In this document: positions 1 to 7,130 of the stretch, piece after piece
How positions within the stretch are numbered: the first letter of the stretch is position 1
Layout of the letters: the number at the start of each line of letters is the position of its first letter
Origin: a virus
Strand: one strand, 5' to 3'
Virus record (IMG/VR): IMGVR_UViG_3300048010_000208
Location: 1 to 28,650 of that record
Length of the DNA: 28,650 bases
Program-made: the position numbers and the translations under genes
The notes under the pieces: model-generated
Databases searched by the model: none
The model's input: the letters and a program-made list of their open reading frames with translations, nothing else
Told to the model about the DNA's origin: nothing

Positions 1-1
1 T

Positions 2-124
2 GCAAAAATGACGATCAAAAAAGATCAACCTTCTCGAAGAAAATCCTTTCGTGCTCGTCATAAATGCGATACAAATCCACCTAGCAAACTAACCGCACGT
101 TATTGGTCGTGCAAAAAATGGTAA
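2..124 (+). CDS. Small basic Cys/Trp protein, open at left edge
   Basis: The frame is open to the left edge. The first visible ATG is at position 8, giving 38 residues, but with only seven bases upstream I cannot see a ribosome site, so the gene may start earlier. The protein is rich in Lys and Arg and carries SFRARHKCD in the middle and ARYWSCKKW at the end, with two Cys and two Trp placed as in a small metal-binding or disulphide fold. I associate this pattern with short proteins in marine phage genomes but cannot name a function. It is the first of five consecutive tiny basic genes just upstream of the capsid module, so a virion or packaging role is possible. Confidence 0.6.
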   Translation, partial: AKMTIKKDQPSRRKSFRARHKCDTNPPSKLTARYWSCKKW

Positions 125-134
125 GGAAATAATT

Positions 135-602
135 ATGGCAACATTAGCAGAAAGACGACGAGCGGCTGAACAAGCGCGCAAAAAACGTGCGGCGGCGGCA
201 GAAGCTAGACGTAAAAAAACTCAATCAGAGCGCATGGCAAAACGGAAAAAACCTGAGCCAGAAGAATCTGAGTACAGAAAAAAGCTTCGTATGCGTAAAG
301 AAGCTTACGAAAAAGAAATGAAGCGTCGCAAGACTGCAAGCACAAACGCCAGATCTACAACAAAAAAATCAACCCCAAAGTTAGCGGCTAAGCCAGCTCC
401 TAAGCCAGCTCCTAAGCCAGCTCCTAAAGCTACGTCTAAGCCAACAGCTAAGAAGGCAAAGTTTGGAGTTGGTTCAGCAAAAACAATTACCCACAATGGC
501 AGGGAGATGGCTAATGTAACGGCAGAACAGCTAAAGAAAACAGGTCTTAGCTTGCGTCAATATATGAATAAGTGGAACAAAACAGGTAAGCGTCCTACTT
601 AA
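135..602 (+). CDS. Lys/Ala/Pro-rich basic protein (histone H1-like composition)
   Basis: A 155-residue protein. Residues 1-70 are almost only Ala, Arg, Lys and Glu and should form a long charged helix. Residues about 75-110 are a disordered Lys/Pro/Ala tract with PAPK repeated three times. The last 35 residues look folded (NVTAEQLKKTGLSLRQYMNKW). An AAGGAA ribosome site lies 6 bases before the ATG. The composition recalls histone H1 or bacterial H1-like DNA-binding proteins, so binding nucleic acid or compacting the phage genome is a reasonable guess. It is not an identified homologue. Position before the head genes suggests late expression and perhaps packaging in the virion. Confidence 0.75.
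   Translation: MATLAERRRAAEQARKKRAAAAEARRKKTQSERMAKRKKPEPEESEYRKKLRMRKEAYEKEMKRRKTASTNARSTTKKSTPKLAAKPAPKPAPKPAPKATSKPTAKKAKFGVGSAKTITHNGREMANVTAEQLKKTGLSLRQYMNKWNKTGKRPT
390..425 (+). repeat. Three perfect tandem 12-bp repeats coding PAPK
   Basis: AAGCCAGCTCCT occurs three times head to tail and encodes the PAPK tract of the Lys-rich protein. Being in frame, copy-number change would lengthen or shorten the disordered linker without a frameshift. Confidence 0.9.
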
Positions 603-611
603 GGAGTATGT

Positions 612-737
612 ATGAAAACTTGCTCTAGCTGTGCAACAAAAACAAAGTGCAAAAAAGCTGGGAAGTGCATGAAAAAAAGCAGATCTAAGCCTGTGCGAGG
701 ATCTCGTGTTGCAACAAACCGGAAAAACAAACGGTAG
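612..737 (+). CDS. 41-residue four-Cys basic mini-protein
   Basis: ATG at 612 is preceded 5 bases upstream by AAGGAG (601-606). An ATG at 608 is in another frame and stops after six codons. The product starts MKTCSSCATKTKCKKAGKC, giving a Cys pattern CxxC-x6-C-x5-C that could bind one zinc ion, followed by a highly basic tail rich in Lys, Arg and Ser. No other acidic or hydrophobic stretch is present. It is the third of the five tiny basic genes. Function unknown; a nucleic-acid-binding zinc knuckle is an inference from composition only. Confidence 0.65.
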   Translation: MKTCSSCATKTKCKKAGKCMKKSRSKPVRGSRVATNRKNKR

Positions 738-742
738 TTGTT

Positions 743-913
743 ATGCCAGCTAAAAAGAAAGCTACTAAAAAGAAAGGTGCGACGCCTAAGAATAAGGCTT
801 TGTACAATCGTGTAGTAGCGGAGGCCAAGCGCAAGTACAAGGTTTGGCCTTCTGCTTATGCAAGCGGATGGGTTGTCCGTGAGTATAAGAAACGTGGTGG
901 AACTTATGCCTAA
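743..913 (+). CDS. Small basic protein with SAYASGW motif
   Basis: A 56-residue protein starting five bases after the previous stop. The N-terminus is a Lys/Ala run; the conserved-looking core is ALYNRVVAEAKRKYKVWP followed by SAYASGWVVREYKKRGG. I recognise WPSAYASG...YKxRGG as a motif found in small proteins of marine phages and large DNA viruses, without a known function. The 3' end overlaps the start of the next gene by 8 bases, so the two are probably translated together. The pairing with the following WVDVKTGKPCGR protein is worth noting because both motifs belong to the same kind of virus-specific short families. Confidence 0.75.
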   Translation: MPAKKKATKKKGATPKNKALYNRVVAEAKRKYKVWPSAYASGWVVREYKKRGGTYA

Positions 914-1196
914 ACAAAACCAAGTTCGTAACCGGGTGACTAAAAAGAAACCTACTGGCGGATTAACTAAATGGTTTAAAGAGGGCTGGGTTGACGTTAA
1001 AACCGGCAAGCCTTGCGGTCGCAAGTCTGCAAAGAAAAGTAAGCGCCCTTACCCTTCTTGCAGGCCAAAAGCAGTAGCGGCTAAGATGACTGCGGCAGAA
1101 AAACGATCATCAGCAAAACGTAAAACTGGCCCAGCAAAAATTAAACATGCAGTAACGGCTTCTGGACGTAGAAGAAAAACTACAAGAAATGCCTGA
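906..1196 (+). CDS. Small basic protein, DUF5872-like
   Basis: A 96-residue protein. I chose the ATG at 906; the frame is open back to an ATG at 858, but that longer form would lie inside the preceding gene. The core GGLTKWFKEGWVDVKTGKPC, then GRKSAKKSKRPYPSCRPK, matches my memory of the DUF5872-type family of phages and giant viruses (a Trp-rich patch, PCGR, and YPxCxP with two Cys). The C-terminal half is a Lys/Arg/Ala tail. No enzyme motif is visible. Family assignment is from recall and was not searched. It closes the basic cluster and is followed by a possible promoter. Confidence 0.75.
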   Translation: MPKQNQVRNRVTKKKPTGGLTKWFKEGWVDVKTGKPCGRKSAKKSKRPYPSCRPKAVAAKMTAAEKRSSAKRKTGPAKIKHAVTASGRRRKTTRNA

Positions 1197-1221
1197 CATT
1201 TTTTAAAAATCGTGATACAAG
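1193..1221 (+). promoter_or_regulatory. Possible sigma70 extended -10 promoter before the head module
   Basis: CTGACA (1193-1198), a 17-base spacer, then TACAAG (1216-1221), with TG at 1213-1214 in the extended -10 position. It lies in one of the few gaps in the late region, 29 bases before the next start codon. The -10 box is weak, so this is tentative. Confidence 0.35.
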
Positions 1222-1249
1222 GCACAAATTAACCAAAAGAGAATGAGAT

Positions 1250-1504
1250 ATGACGCCTGAGCTTGAGGAGTATTTTGATAACTACAATACGCTTTTTAAT
1301 CATGTAGGTTATAAGCAACTTGTAGAAGAGCTAGCTAACAACGCAAAACAGCTGGCAGACATTCAAACTATCAAAGATCAGGAAGAATTTTTTTATCGCA
1401 AAGGGCAGGTTGCCGCTTTAGCCACAGTAGTCAACTTAGAATCGACGATTACTGCGGCGCGAGACCAAGCCGAGGCGGAAGCTCAGGATGAGCTAGATGT
1501 ATAA
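1250..1504 (+). CDS. Conserved phage head-region protein of unknown function
   Basis: An acidic, helical 84-residue protein (ELEEYFDNYNTLFNHVGYKQ, later FYRKGQVAALATVVNLE) with an acidic tail. The pattern is familiar to me from podophage genomes just upstream of the FmdB-like protein and scaffold, always of unknown role. A GAGAATGAG purine stretch precedes the start. The last 8 bases overlap the next gene, so translation is likely coupled. Location suggests a function in head assembly or packaging, perhaps a terminase small-subunit-like helper, but no such domain can be demonstrated from the sequence. Confidence 0.75.
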   Translation: MTPELEEYFDNYNTLFNHVGYKQLVEELANNAKQLADIQTIKDQEEFFYRKGQVAALATVVNLESTITAARDQAEAEAQDELDV

Positions 1505-1724
1505 AATATATGATTTCCGCTGTGATTGCGGTCGTATATTTGAAAAGATGGTACGCAGTGGAGAGACAATCAGTAGGTGCGATTGTGGCTTGACTGCTAC
1601 TAAAATGCTGTCAGCGCCTAAGTGCGTACTCGATGGGCATTCAGGAGATTTCCCTGGGCGTCACATGAAGTGGGTGCGAGAACATGAAAAGGCTGGCAGA
1701 AAATCCAATCTCCATAATGATTAA
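1497..1724 (+). CDS. FmdB-like zinc-ribbon protein
   Basis: A 75-residue protein opening with YDFRCDCGRIFEKMV and then RCDCG at 27-31. This is the layout of the FmdB-type regulatory zinc ribbon: a Cys knuckle, the Phe-Glu turn, and a second Cys knuckle. Here both knuckles are CxC rather than the common CxxC, which is unusual but still gives four ligands (Cys 9, 11, 28, 30). The C-terminal half, LDGHSGDFPGRHMKWVREHE, is a conserved-looking phage extension. Its place between the preceding head-region gene and the scaffold points to an assembly or late-regulation role; that is inference. Confidence 0.75.
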   Translation: MYKIYDFRCDCGRIFEKMVRSGETISRCDCGLTATKMLSAPKCVLDGHSGDFPGRHMKWVREHEKAGRKSNLHND

Positions 1725-1741
1725 GGTCACGGAGTTTAATA

Positions 1742-2560
1742 ATGTCTAGAGCGACAATGCTTGATCTGCCCCCTGAAGAGGACAATGTAGATCAGATTGA
1801 AAACGAAGAGCCAGAGGCTCAGCTTCAAGCAGAGGAATCTGTAGAAGAAGTTGAACAACCTGTAGTAGAGGAAGTCGACAGCGATATACCCGAAAAGTAC
1901 AAAGGTAAATCTTTGAGGGATGTCGTTCAAATGCACCAAGAAGCAGAAAAGGTGATGAGTCGGCATTCTTCTGAAGTTGGCGAGCTTCGTAAGGTGGTGG
2001 ATGAGTACATAGCGACTCAAACACCGTCAGCACCTCAACAGAACAATGTTGAGCCTGATAGTGATATTGACTATTTTACAGATCCTCAAGCGGCAGTTAA
2101 TCGTGCTATTGAGAATCACCCTAAGATTAGAGAGGCTGAGGAATATTCTACAAACTACAAAAGGCAAACTGCTATTGCGGAGCTAAATAATAAGCACCCT
2201 GATATGCAAGATATATTGTCTGATGAAAAGTTTGCAGATTGGATCAAGTCTTCAAAGATTAGGACTCAGTTGTTTGTACAGGCTGACCAAGAGTACAACG
2301 CTGACGCGGCTGACGAGCTGTTCTCTCTCTGGAAAGAACGTAAGACAGTGGCACAGCAAACCGCAAATGTTGAAAAGCAAGTGCGGAAACAGCAACTCAA
2401 GGCGGCTAATACAGGCAACACGAGAGGCAGTGGTGAGGGGACGAGTAGAAAGACATATCGCAGGGCCGACATTATTAAACTTATGAAAACGGACCCCGAG
2501 CGTTATCAAGCATTATCATCAGATATTTTGCAAGCTTACGCGGAGGGTCGAGTCAAATAA
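1742..2560 (+). CDS. Capsid scaffolding protein
   Basis: A 272-residue, strongly acidic, helical protein directly before the major capsid gene. Residues 1-50 are a Glu-rich disordered segment. SDIPEKYKGKSLRDVVQMHQ (47-66) followed by EAEKVMSRHSSEVGEL is the hallmark start of podophage scaffold/assembly proteins, predicted to be coiled coil. The C-terminal 60 residues turn basic and helical (KTYRRADIIKLMKTDPERYQ), as in scaffolds whose C-terminus binds the coat protein. It would guide procapsid assembly and then leave. There is no protease signature, so it is probably not a protease-scaffold fusion. GGAG lies upstream of the start. Confidence 0.88.
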   Translation: MSRATMLDLPPEEDNVDQIENEEPEAQLQAEESVEEVEQPVVEEVDSDIPEKYKGKSLRDVVQMHQEAEKVMSRHSSEVGELRKVVDEYIATQTPSAPQQNNVEPDSDIDYFTDPQAAVNRAIENHPKIREAEEYSTNYKRQTAIAELNNKHPDMQDILSDEKFADWIKSSKIRTQLFVQADQEYNADAADELFSLWKERKTVAQQTANVEKQVRKQQLKAANTGNTRGSGEGTSRKTYRRADIIKLMKTDPERYQALSSDILQAYAEGRVK

Positions 2561-2577
2561 TCTAAAGGAGATTTGAC

Positions 2578-3603
2578 ATGGCTACTGCAACTTACAACCA
2601 ATCGGTGCTTGGCACTGGCGCGGCTCACGCGTCAGGCAACACCGCAAAAACTGAAGCGGCTACTTTTATTCCAGAAATCTGGAGTGATGAGATTATTGCC
2701 GCTTACCAAAAGAACCTGAAGATGGCTCCTCTTGTCAAGAAGATCGCAATGTCTGGCAAGAAAGGCGACAAGCTTCACATCCCTAAGCCTGTCCGTGGTG
2801 ACGCTAGCGCTAAAGCGGCTGATACTGCGGTAACAATTATCGCAAACACCGAAAGCGAATTGACTGTTGATATTGATCGTCACTTCGAATACTCACGTTT
2901 GATTGAAGATATTGTTGAAGTACAAGCGCTTTCTAGCCTTCGTCAGTTCTACACTGAAGATGCTGGTTATGCACTTGCCACTAAGATCGACAACGATCTT
3001 CACTCATGTGGTACTGGCTTCGGTGACGGTGGCGCAGTTGTATTTGGTGCGGCTCCAACCGACTATCAGCACAGCGGCTGTTTCTTCAACAACAGCGGCA
3101 CAACGACTCAGTACACCGACGATACATTGGTTGGCACTATTACAGATGGTGTATTCGAAGACGGTTTTACTGATCGATTCTTCCGTGACATGATTCAAAA
3201 AATGGATGACAACAATGTTCCAATGGAGAATCGTGTACTTGTCATTCCACCCTCAACTCGTAACGAGATCATGGGCATCGACCGTTATGTATCTGCTGAC
3301 TTTGTATCAGGTCAGTCAGTACAGTCTGGCCTTATCGGTAACTTGTACGGTGTAGATATTTATGTATCTGCCAACTGTGCAACTATCGAGACTGCGGTTC
3401 AGAACAGCGCGGCATCTGTCGACACTCGTGCGGCATTGCTTTTCCACCGCGATGCGATTGTTCTTGCAGAGCAAATGTCTGTGCGTTCGCAAACTCAGTA
3501 CAAGCAGGAATACCTCTCAACTCTGTACACGGCTGACTGCCTGTACGGTGTCGAAGTGTACCGTCCTGAAGCTGGTTTCGTACTCGCAGTACCATCTGCA
3601 TAA
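2578..3603 (+). CDS. Major capsid protein (HK97 fold)
   Basis: A 341-residue protein, start set by AAAGGAG 8 bases before ATG. The sequence TFIPEIWSDEIIAAYQKNLK, then KKGDKLHIPKP and DRHFEYSRLIEDI near the N-terminus, is typical of the podophage/N4gp56-like coat family with the HK97 fold: N-arm, E-loop and spine helix. Late in the chain, ALLFHRDAIVLAEQM and YGVEVYRPEAGFVL fit the P-domain and last strand. The gene follows the scaffold by 17 bases and is followed by a strong terminator. Codon use is visibly richer in C-ending codons than its neighbours, as expected for a highly expressed gene. Confidence 0.93.
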   Translation: MATATYNQSVLGTGAAHASGNTAKTEAATFIPEIWSDEIIAAYQKNLKMAPLVKKIAMSGKKGDKLHIPKPVRGDASAKAADTAVTIIANTESELTVDIDRHFEYSRLIEDIVEVQALSSLRQFYTEDAGYALATKIDNDLHSCGTGFGDGGAVVFGAAPTDYQHSGCFFNNSGTTTQYTDDTLVGTITDGVFEDGFTDRFFRDMIQKMDDNNVPMENRVLVIPPSTRNEIMGIDRYVSADFVSGQSVQSGLIGNLYGVDIYVSANCATIETAVQNSAASVDTRAALLFHRDAIVLAEQMSVRSQTQYKQEYLSTLYTADCLYGVEVYRPEAGFVLAVPSA

Positions 3604-3612
3604 TGAAACTCC

Positions 3613-3640
3613 GGGGGTCAGCAATGGCCCCCTTTCTTTT
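3613..3640 (+). terminator. Rho-independent terminator after the capsid gene
   Basis: GGGGGTCA pairs with TGGCCCCC (one G-T wobble) around a GCAA tetraloop of the GNRA type, followed by TTTCTTTT. It starts 9 bases after the capsid stop, and downstream structural genes continue on the same strand, so it probably sets a step-down in expression instead of a full stop. Confidence 0.9.
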
Positions 3641-3660
3641 CTGACTCAAGGAGAACTCCT

Positions 3661-3954
3661 ATGTCACGCTTAGCACGAGATGTTAACTCTTCAGCTATCC
3701 AATGCCTTCGGCCTGGCACAACTCAAACGGTCGCTGTCTCTAGTTCTGCTAGCTCTTCCTCTGCTGTTACTCAGCGTGTAGCACGCATTGTTGCCACTGT
3801 AGACGTACACATTAGCGTCTCAGGCACAGCTACCACTAGCGACTATTACATTCCCTCTAACACTGTAGAGTTTATCCACACTTATTCAGGAGACACCATT
3901 AGCTTTATCACTGGCGGAAGTTCAGGCACAGCTTACGTATCGGAGATGGACTAA
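3661..3954 (+). CDS. Small virion protein, possible capsid decoration
   Basis: A 97-residue protein with a Ser/Thr/Val-rich, beta-strand-like sequence and the C-terminal stretch YYIPSNTVEFIHTYSGDTIS ending in GGSSGTAYVSEMD, a pattern I recall from small structural proteins next to podophage capsid genes. It has AAGGAGA as ribosome site, right after the capsid terminator. Its last base is the first base of the next start codon (TAATG). The immunoglobulin-like or jelly-roll composition and location suggest a head decoration or minor virion protein; no direct evidence of which. Confidence 0.6.
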   Translation: MSRLARDVNSSAIQCLRPGTTQTVAVSSSASSSSAVTQRVARIVATVDVHISVSGTATTSDYYIPSNTVEFIHTYSGDTISFITGGSSGTAYVSEMD

Positions 3955-6900
3955 TGTTTTTTGGCTCTAGGCTTAACAGACTGGCTACGTCTATTAGGCG
4001 AGGAATATCTAAATACTCTGTTGGTTCTGACAACCCCGGTCTTGTCTTTGACTTCATTGATAACTTTTATCAGAAGGACAAGAACCAGACTGTCAACTTT
4101 GATGGAGCCATAAACCACGCCCGTGCTGGCAATGCCACTATGACGGACGGCTATGGGCCTGAGCTTGTTACCAATGGTGGGTTCGACAGTGATTCGGACT
4201 GGACTAAGGGTACAGGCTGGAGTATTTCTGGTGGTGTTGCTGTTGCTGAAGGTTCTACTAGTGACGGTCGTTACTTAGAGCAAGACATTAACTTGGTTAG
4301 TGGCAAAACATACTCTTACGAAATAAACGTAAGCGGAAGCCTAACGGGATCAAACTATTTGTCCTTTAGGTTTGGCGGTACAAGTGATGACTTCACTATT
4401 ACAAGCGGCTCTGGCCTAATTAGAGGAAACGTAACTGCGTCAGGCAGTGGTAACTTACGCATTAGATCAGAGGCTTCTTCTACAGACATTACCATAGACA
4501 ACGTATCAGTACGCGAGATGCCTGTACTCAAGTGGGCGCCGCATAATCTGCTGACGTACTCTGAGGATTTTAGTAATTCTTATTGGACGAGTCCTGATGT
4601 TGGGCTTTCGACTACCGCAGATCAGATAGCCGCACCGAACGGCACCTTGACTGCGGATAAAATTACAAACGACACGTCGTCGGATAAACACGCATTTCAG
4701 CAGTCTTGGGGTAGCGATGTAGTTGCTGACACACGTTTTGTTTTTAGTTTCTACGCAAAAGACATAGACGCTAGATATTGTTATGTTGGTTTACGTGGGG
4801 CTGTTAACCACCATGTTTTTGCTGAATTTGATTTAACAGGGGAAACAGTCAGCAGGACTTCAAGTCTTGGTACATGGACTATTAACAGCACTTCTATAAT
4901 GGATGTTGGTTCTGGGTGGTACAAATGCACTCTAGATTTTAACGCTGGTTCAATTATTTCTTCTAGTTTTTACTGGCTTGGTATATCCGATGGTTCTGCA
5001 AATGTAGCTGGAAGTGGAAACCTCGTTTATACAGGAGCAGGAGAAGAGCTTTACATCTGGGGCGCACACATTTACCGCTCTGACTTAGGCGGCATGGTAG
5101 ACAACCCTGATCGTGGAGACTCATACGTCCCTACAGCGGTGCGTCTTACAGGATCTAACCTAGTTCAGAATGGAGATTTTGCGACGGACTCTGACTGGAC
5201 TAAGGGCGCAGGTTGGAGTATCTCTGGTGGTATTGCTAGTGTTGATTCGGTGGCTAATTCTAATCCCGCACTAACTCAAAACATAGGCGCAACTAATGAT
5301 TTCTATGCGGTAACGCTCGACGTTATCTCTACTAATGGAACAGGAGTGCTAGAGGTTTATCACATAAACTTAGGCGCAAGCATATCGTTTGATATTTCAA
5401 GCACTGGTACTAAAACAGTTTATTTAAATGGAGGAACACACGCATCAAACGGGCAAATTAGCTTGAGAGCGCGTGGTGGATTTATAGGCTCCATAGATAA
5501 CGTAAGCGTCCTTAGATCGGCTGTTAAACCTAATGCCGCACGTTACCTCCCTAGAGTAGGCCACCACGTCTACAACGGCTCCGCATGGGTTAACGAGGGC
5601 GTACTGGCTGAGTCTGAGGCTAGGGTTAATTTGGTTGAACATTCAACGCCAGATACCAACTGGACGCTTAATCGTGTAACAATGACAGAAAACAACGCTG
5701 TTTCTCCCGATGGGACTGAAAACGCCACTCGAATAAATGAGACGACAGCTACCAACAGTCACTATATATACGGCAATACGACAAATGTTACTTCAGGACT
5801 AAACTATACGCTTTCAGCATATGTAAAAGCAGATACGAGCACAGCTTGTCAGCTCTTGTTCAGCTCTACGGGATTCGGCAGTTCCCATTATGCTAATTTT
5901 GATTTATCTACAGGCACTGTTGGCTATGAGGCGGCAAACGCAACAGCAACTATTCAAGACGTAGGTAACGGATGGTATCGGTGTGCAATAACGTCAACCG
6001 CAACGGCAACAGCATCTTCTTTTGTTGGTTTTATTGTTTTTGTAGATAACGATGCGTCGTCTTCTTCCAGAATACCATCATACGCTGGCGACACTGCACA
6101 GCAAATGTACGTCTATGGCGCTCAAGTCGAAGAGGCATCCACACCTTCATCGCTAATTCCAACGTCTGGCTCTAGCGTCACAAGAGCGGCTGAGACATTC
6201 ACTATCCCATCAGCTAACCTACCGTGGCCTACGCCGCAGTACATTGGCTCTGAGTTGGTGACTAATGGGACGTTTGATACGGACTTGTCTGGGTGGACAG
6301 CGGGTGCGTCTTGGTCTTGGAGCGATGGCAAGGCTCGTGATAACGCAACAGCGTCATCTCCCTCTTCTGACTTATCGCAAACTATTAGTGTGACTTCAGG
6401 AAAAGTGTACGCAATAAGTTTTGATATTTCTGGTTTATCTGGAGGGACTCCAACAGCTTTTTGGGGCGGTTCTACTTTAGTACAAATTACAGCAGACGGT
6501 AGCTATGAAGAGTATGTAGTCGCTACCGCTAGTAGCCACGACTTTCTTATTAAAGGAAGCCAAGCTCTTTATTACGTAGACAACATCAGCGTCCGCGAGA
6601 TCAACCCCCTGTCTGTCTCTATCGGCATGGAAGGCAGGGTTACTTTTGCGAATACATGGACTTCAGGAACGAAACAAGTAGCTAGATTTTTTAGGTGGCA
6701 AATAGATAACGACAATAAACTTGTATTAAAAGCAGATTCAACAGATGCGTCAGGAGAAAGGCTTACTTCAACGCATGAAGTTAACAATGTAGCTGACTTT
6801 GCTACGTTTAATGACTTTGTATACGAAGGTGTTTTGCAAAGTGTAAATGTTGCGCTTCGTGTTGGATCAACTTTTTTTCAGGTAGCCGCTAATGGACAAA

Positions 6901-7130
6901 CTGGGGCAGAAAACGCAACGCTTACATCATTAGTTGACTTATCTGCTACCGACTTGGATCTCGTTGACGACGACTACATGGGAACCATCAGCACCTTCCG
7001 TGTATGGGACAAAGACTTAGGTGACGACGGGCTTGTAGAGGCAACCAATCCATCGCTAGAGCCATCCCTGAGCCTAACCTTTGAAGGCACTGGCACTAAC
7101 TCATTCGTAGTGAACAACTGGAGCGAATAA
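3954..7130 (+). CDS. Large modular carbohydrate-binding virion protein
   Basis: A 1058-residue protein built from repeated modules. Type A units, each opening with NGxFD...W and closing with IDNVSV or VDNISV, lie at about 70-190, 402-520 and 767-882 and resemble CBM_4_9/galactose-binding-like beta-sandwiches. Type B units (NLLTYSEDF or NLVEHSTPD at the front, DVGxGWYxC in the middle, YIWGAxxE near the end) lie at about 198-395 and 559-745. A concanavalin A-like domain occupies about 885-1058. The order is A-B-A-B-A-lectin. The N-terminal 65 residues differ and may attach it to the virion. It probably binds surface sugars. It could be a head fibre, given its place next to the capsid genes, or a tail receptor-binding protein. 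Confidence 0.75.
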   Translation: MFFGSRLNRLATSIRRGISKYSVGSDNPGLVFDFIDNFYQKDKNQTVNFDGAINHARAGNATMTDGYGPELVTNGGFDSDSDWTKGTGWSISGGVAVAEGSTSDGRYLEQDINLVSGKTYSYEINVSGSLTGSNYLSFRFGGTSDDFTITSGSGLIRGNVTASGSGNLRIRSEASSTDITIDNVSVREMPVLKWAPHNLLTYSEDFSNSYWTSPDVGLSTTADQIAAPNGTLTADKITNDTSSDKHAFQQSWGSDVVADTRFVFSFYAKDIDARYCYVGLRGAVNHHVFAEFDLTGETVSRTSSLGTWTINSTSIMDVGSGWYKCTLDFNAGSIISSSFYWLGISDGSANVAGSGNLVYTGAGEELYIWGAHIYRSDLGGMVDNPDRGDSYVPTAVRLTGSNLVQNGDFATDSDWTKGAGWSISGGIASVDSVANSNPALTQNIGATNDFYAVTLDVISTNGTGVLEVYHINLGASISFDISSTGTKTVYLNGGTHASNGQISLRARGGFIGSIDNVSVLRSAVKPNAARYLPRVGHHVYNGSAWVNEGVLAESEARVNLVEHSTPDTNWTLNRVTMTENNAVSPDGTENATRINETTATNSHYIYGNTTNVTSGLNYTLSAYVKADTSTACQLLFSSTGFGSSHYANFDLSTGTVGYEAANATATIQDVGNGWYRCAITSTATATASSFVGFIVFVDNDASSSSRIPSYAGDTAQQMYVYGAQVEEASTPSSLIPTSGSSVTRAAETFTIPSANLPWPTPQYIGSELVTNGTFDTDLSGWTAGASWSWSDGKARDNATASSPSSDLSQTISVTSGKVYAISFDISGLSGGTPTAFWGGSTLVQITADGSYEEYVVATASSHDFLIKGSQALYYVDNISVREINPLSVSIGMEGRVTFANTWTSGTKQVARFFRWQIDNDNKLVLKADSTDASGERLTSTHEVNNVADFATFNDFVYEGVLQSVNVALRVGSTFFQVAANGQTGAENATLTSLVDLSATDLDLVDDDYMGTISTFRVWDKDLGDDGLVEATNPSLEPSLSLTFEGTGTNSFVVNNWSE
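4191..4241 (+). repeat. Copy 1 of a diverged duplication (copy 2 at 5187-5237)
   Basis: I count 44 of 51 identical bases between 4191-4241 and 5187-5237, both coding the SDWTKGxGWSISGG core of type A modules. The DNA-level match is closer than the rest of the modules, consistent with recent duplication or recombination. Confidence 0.8.

Noticed and set aside
599-1024. 141-codon minus-strand open frame across the small basic genes
   Set aside because: Antisense to three small genes that have overlaps and ribosome sites consistent with the strand, and its protein is a Phe/Leu/Arg-rich shadow of Lys-rich coding.
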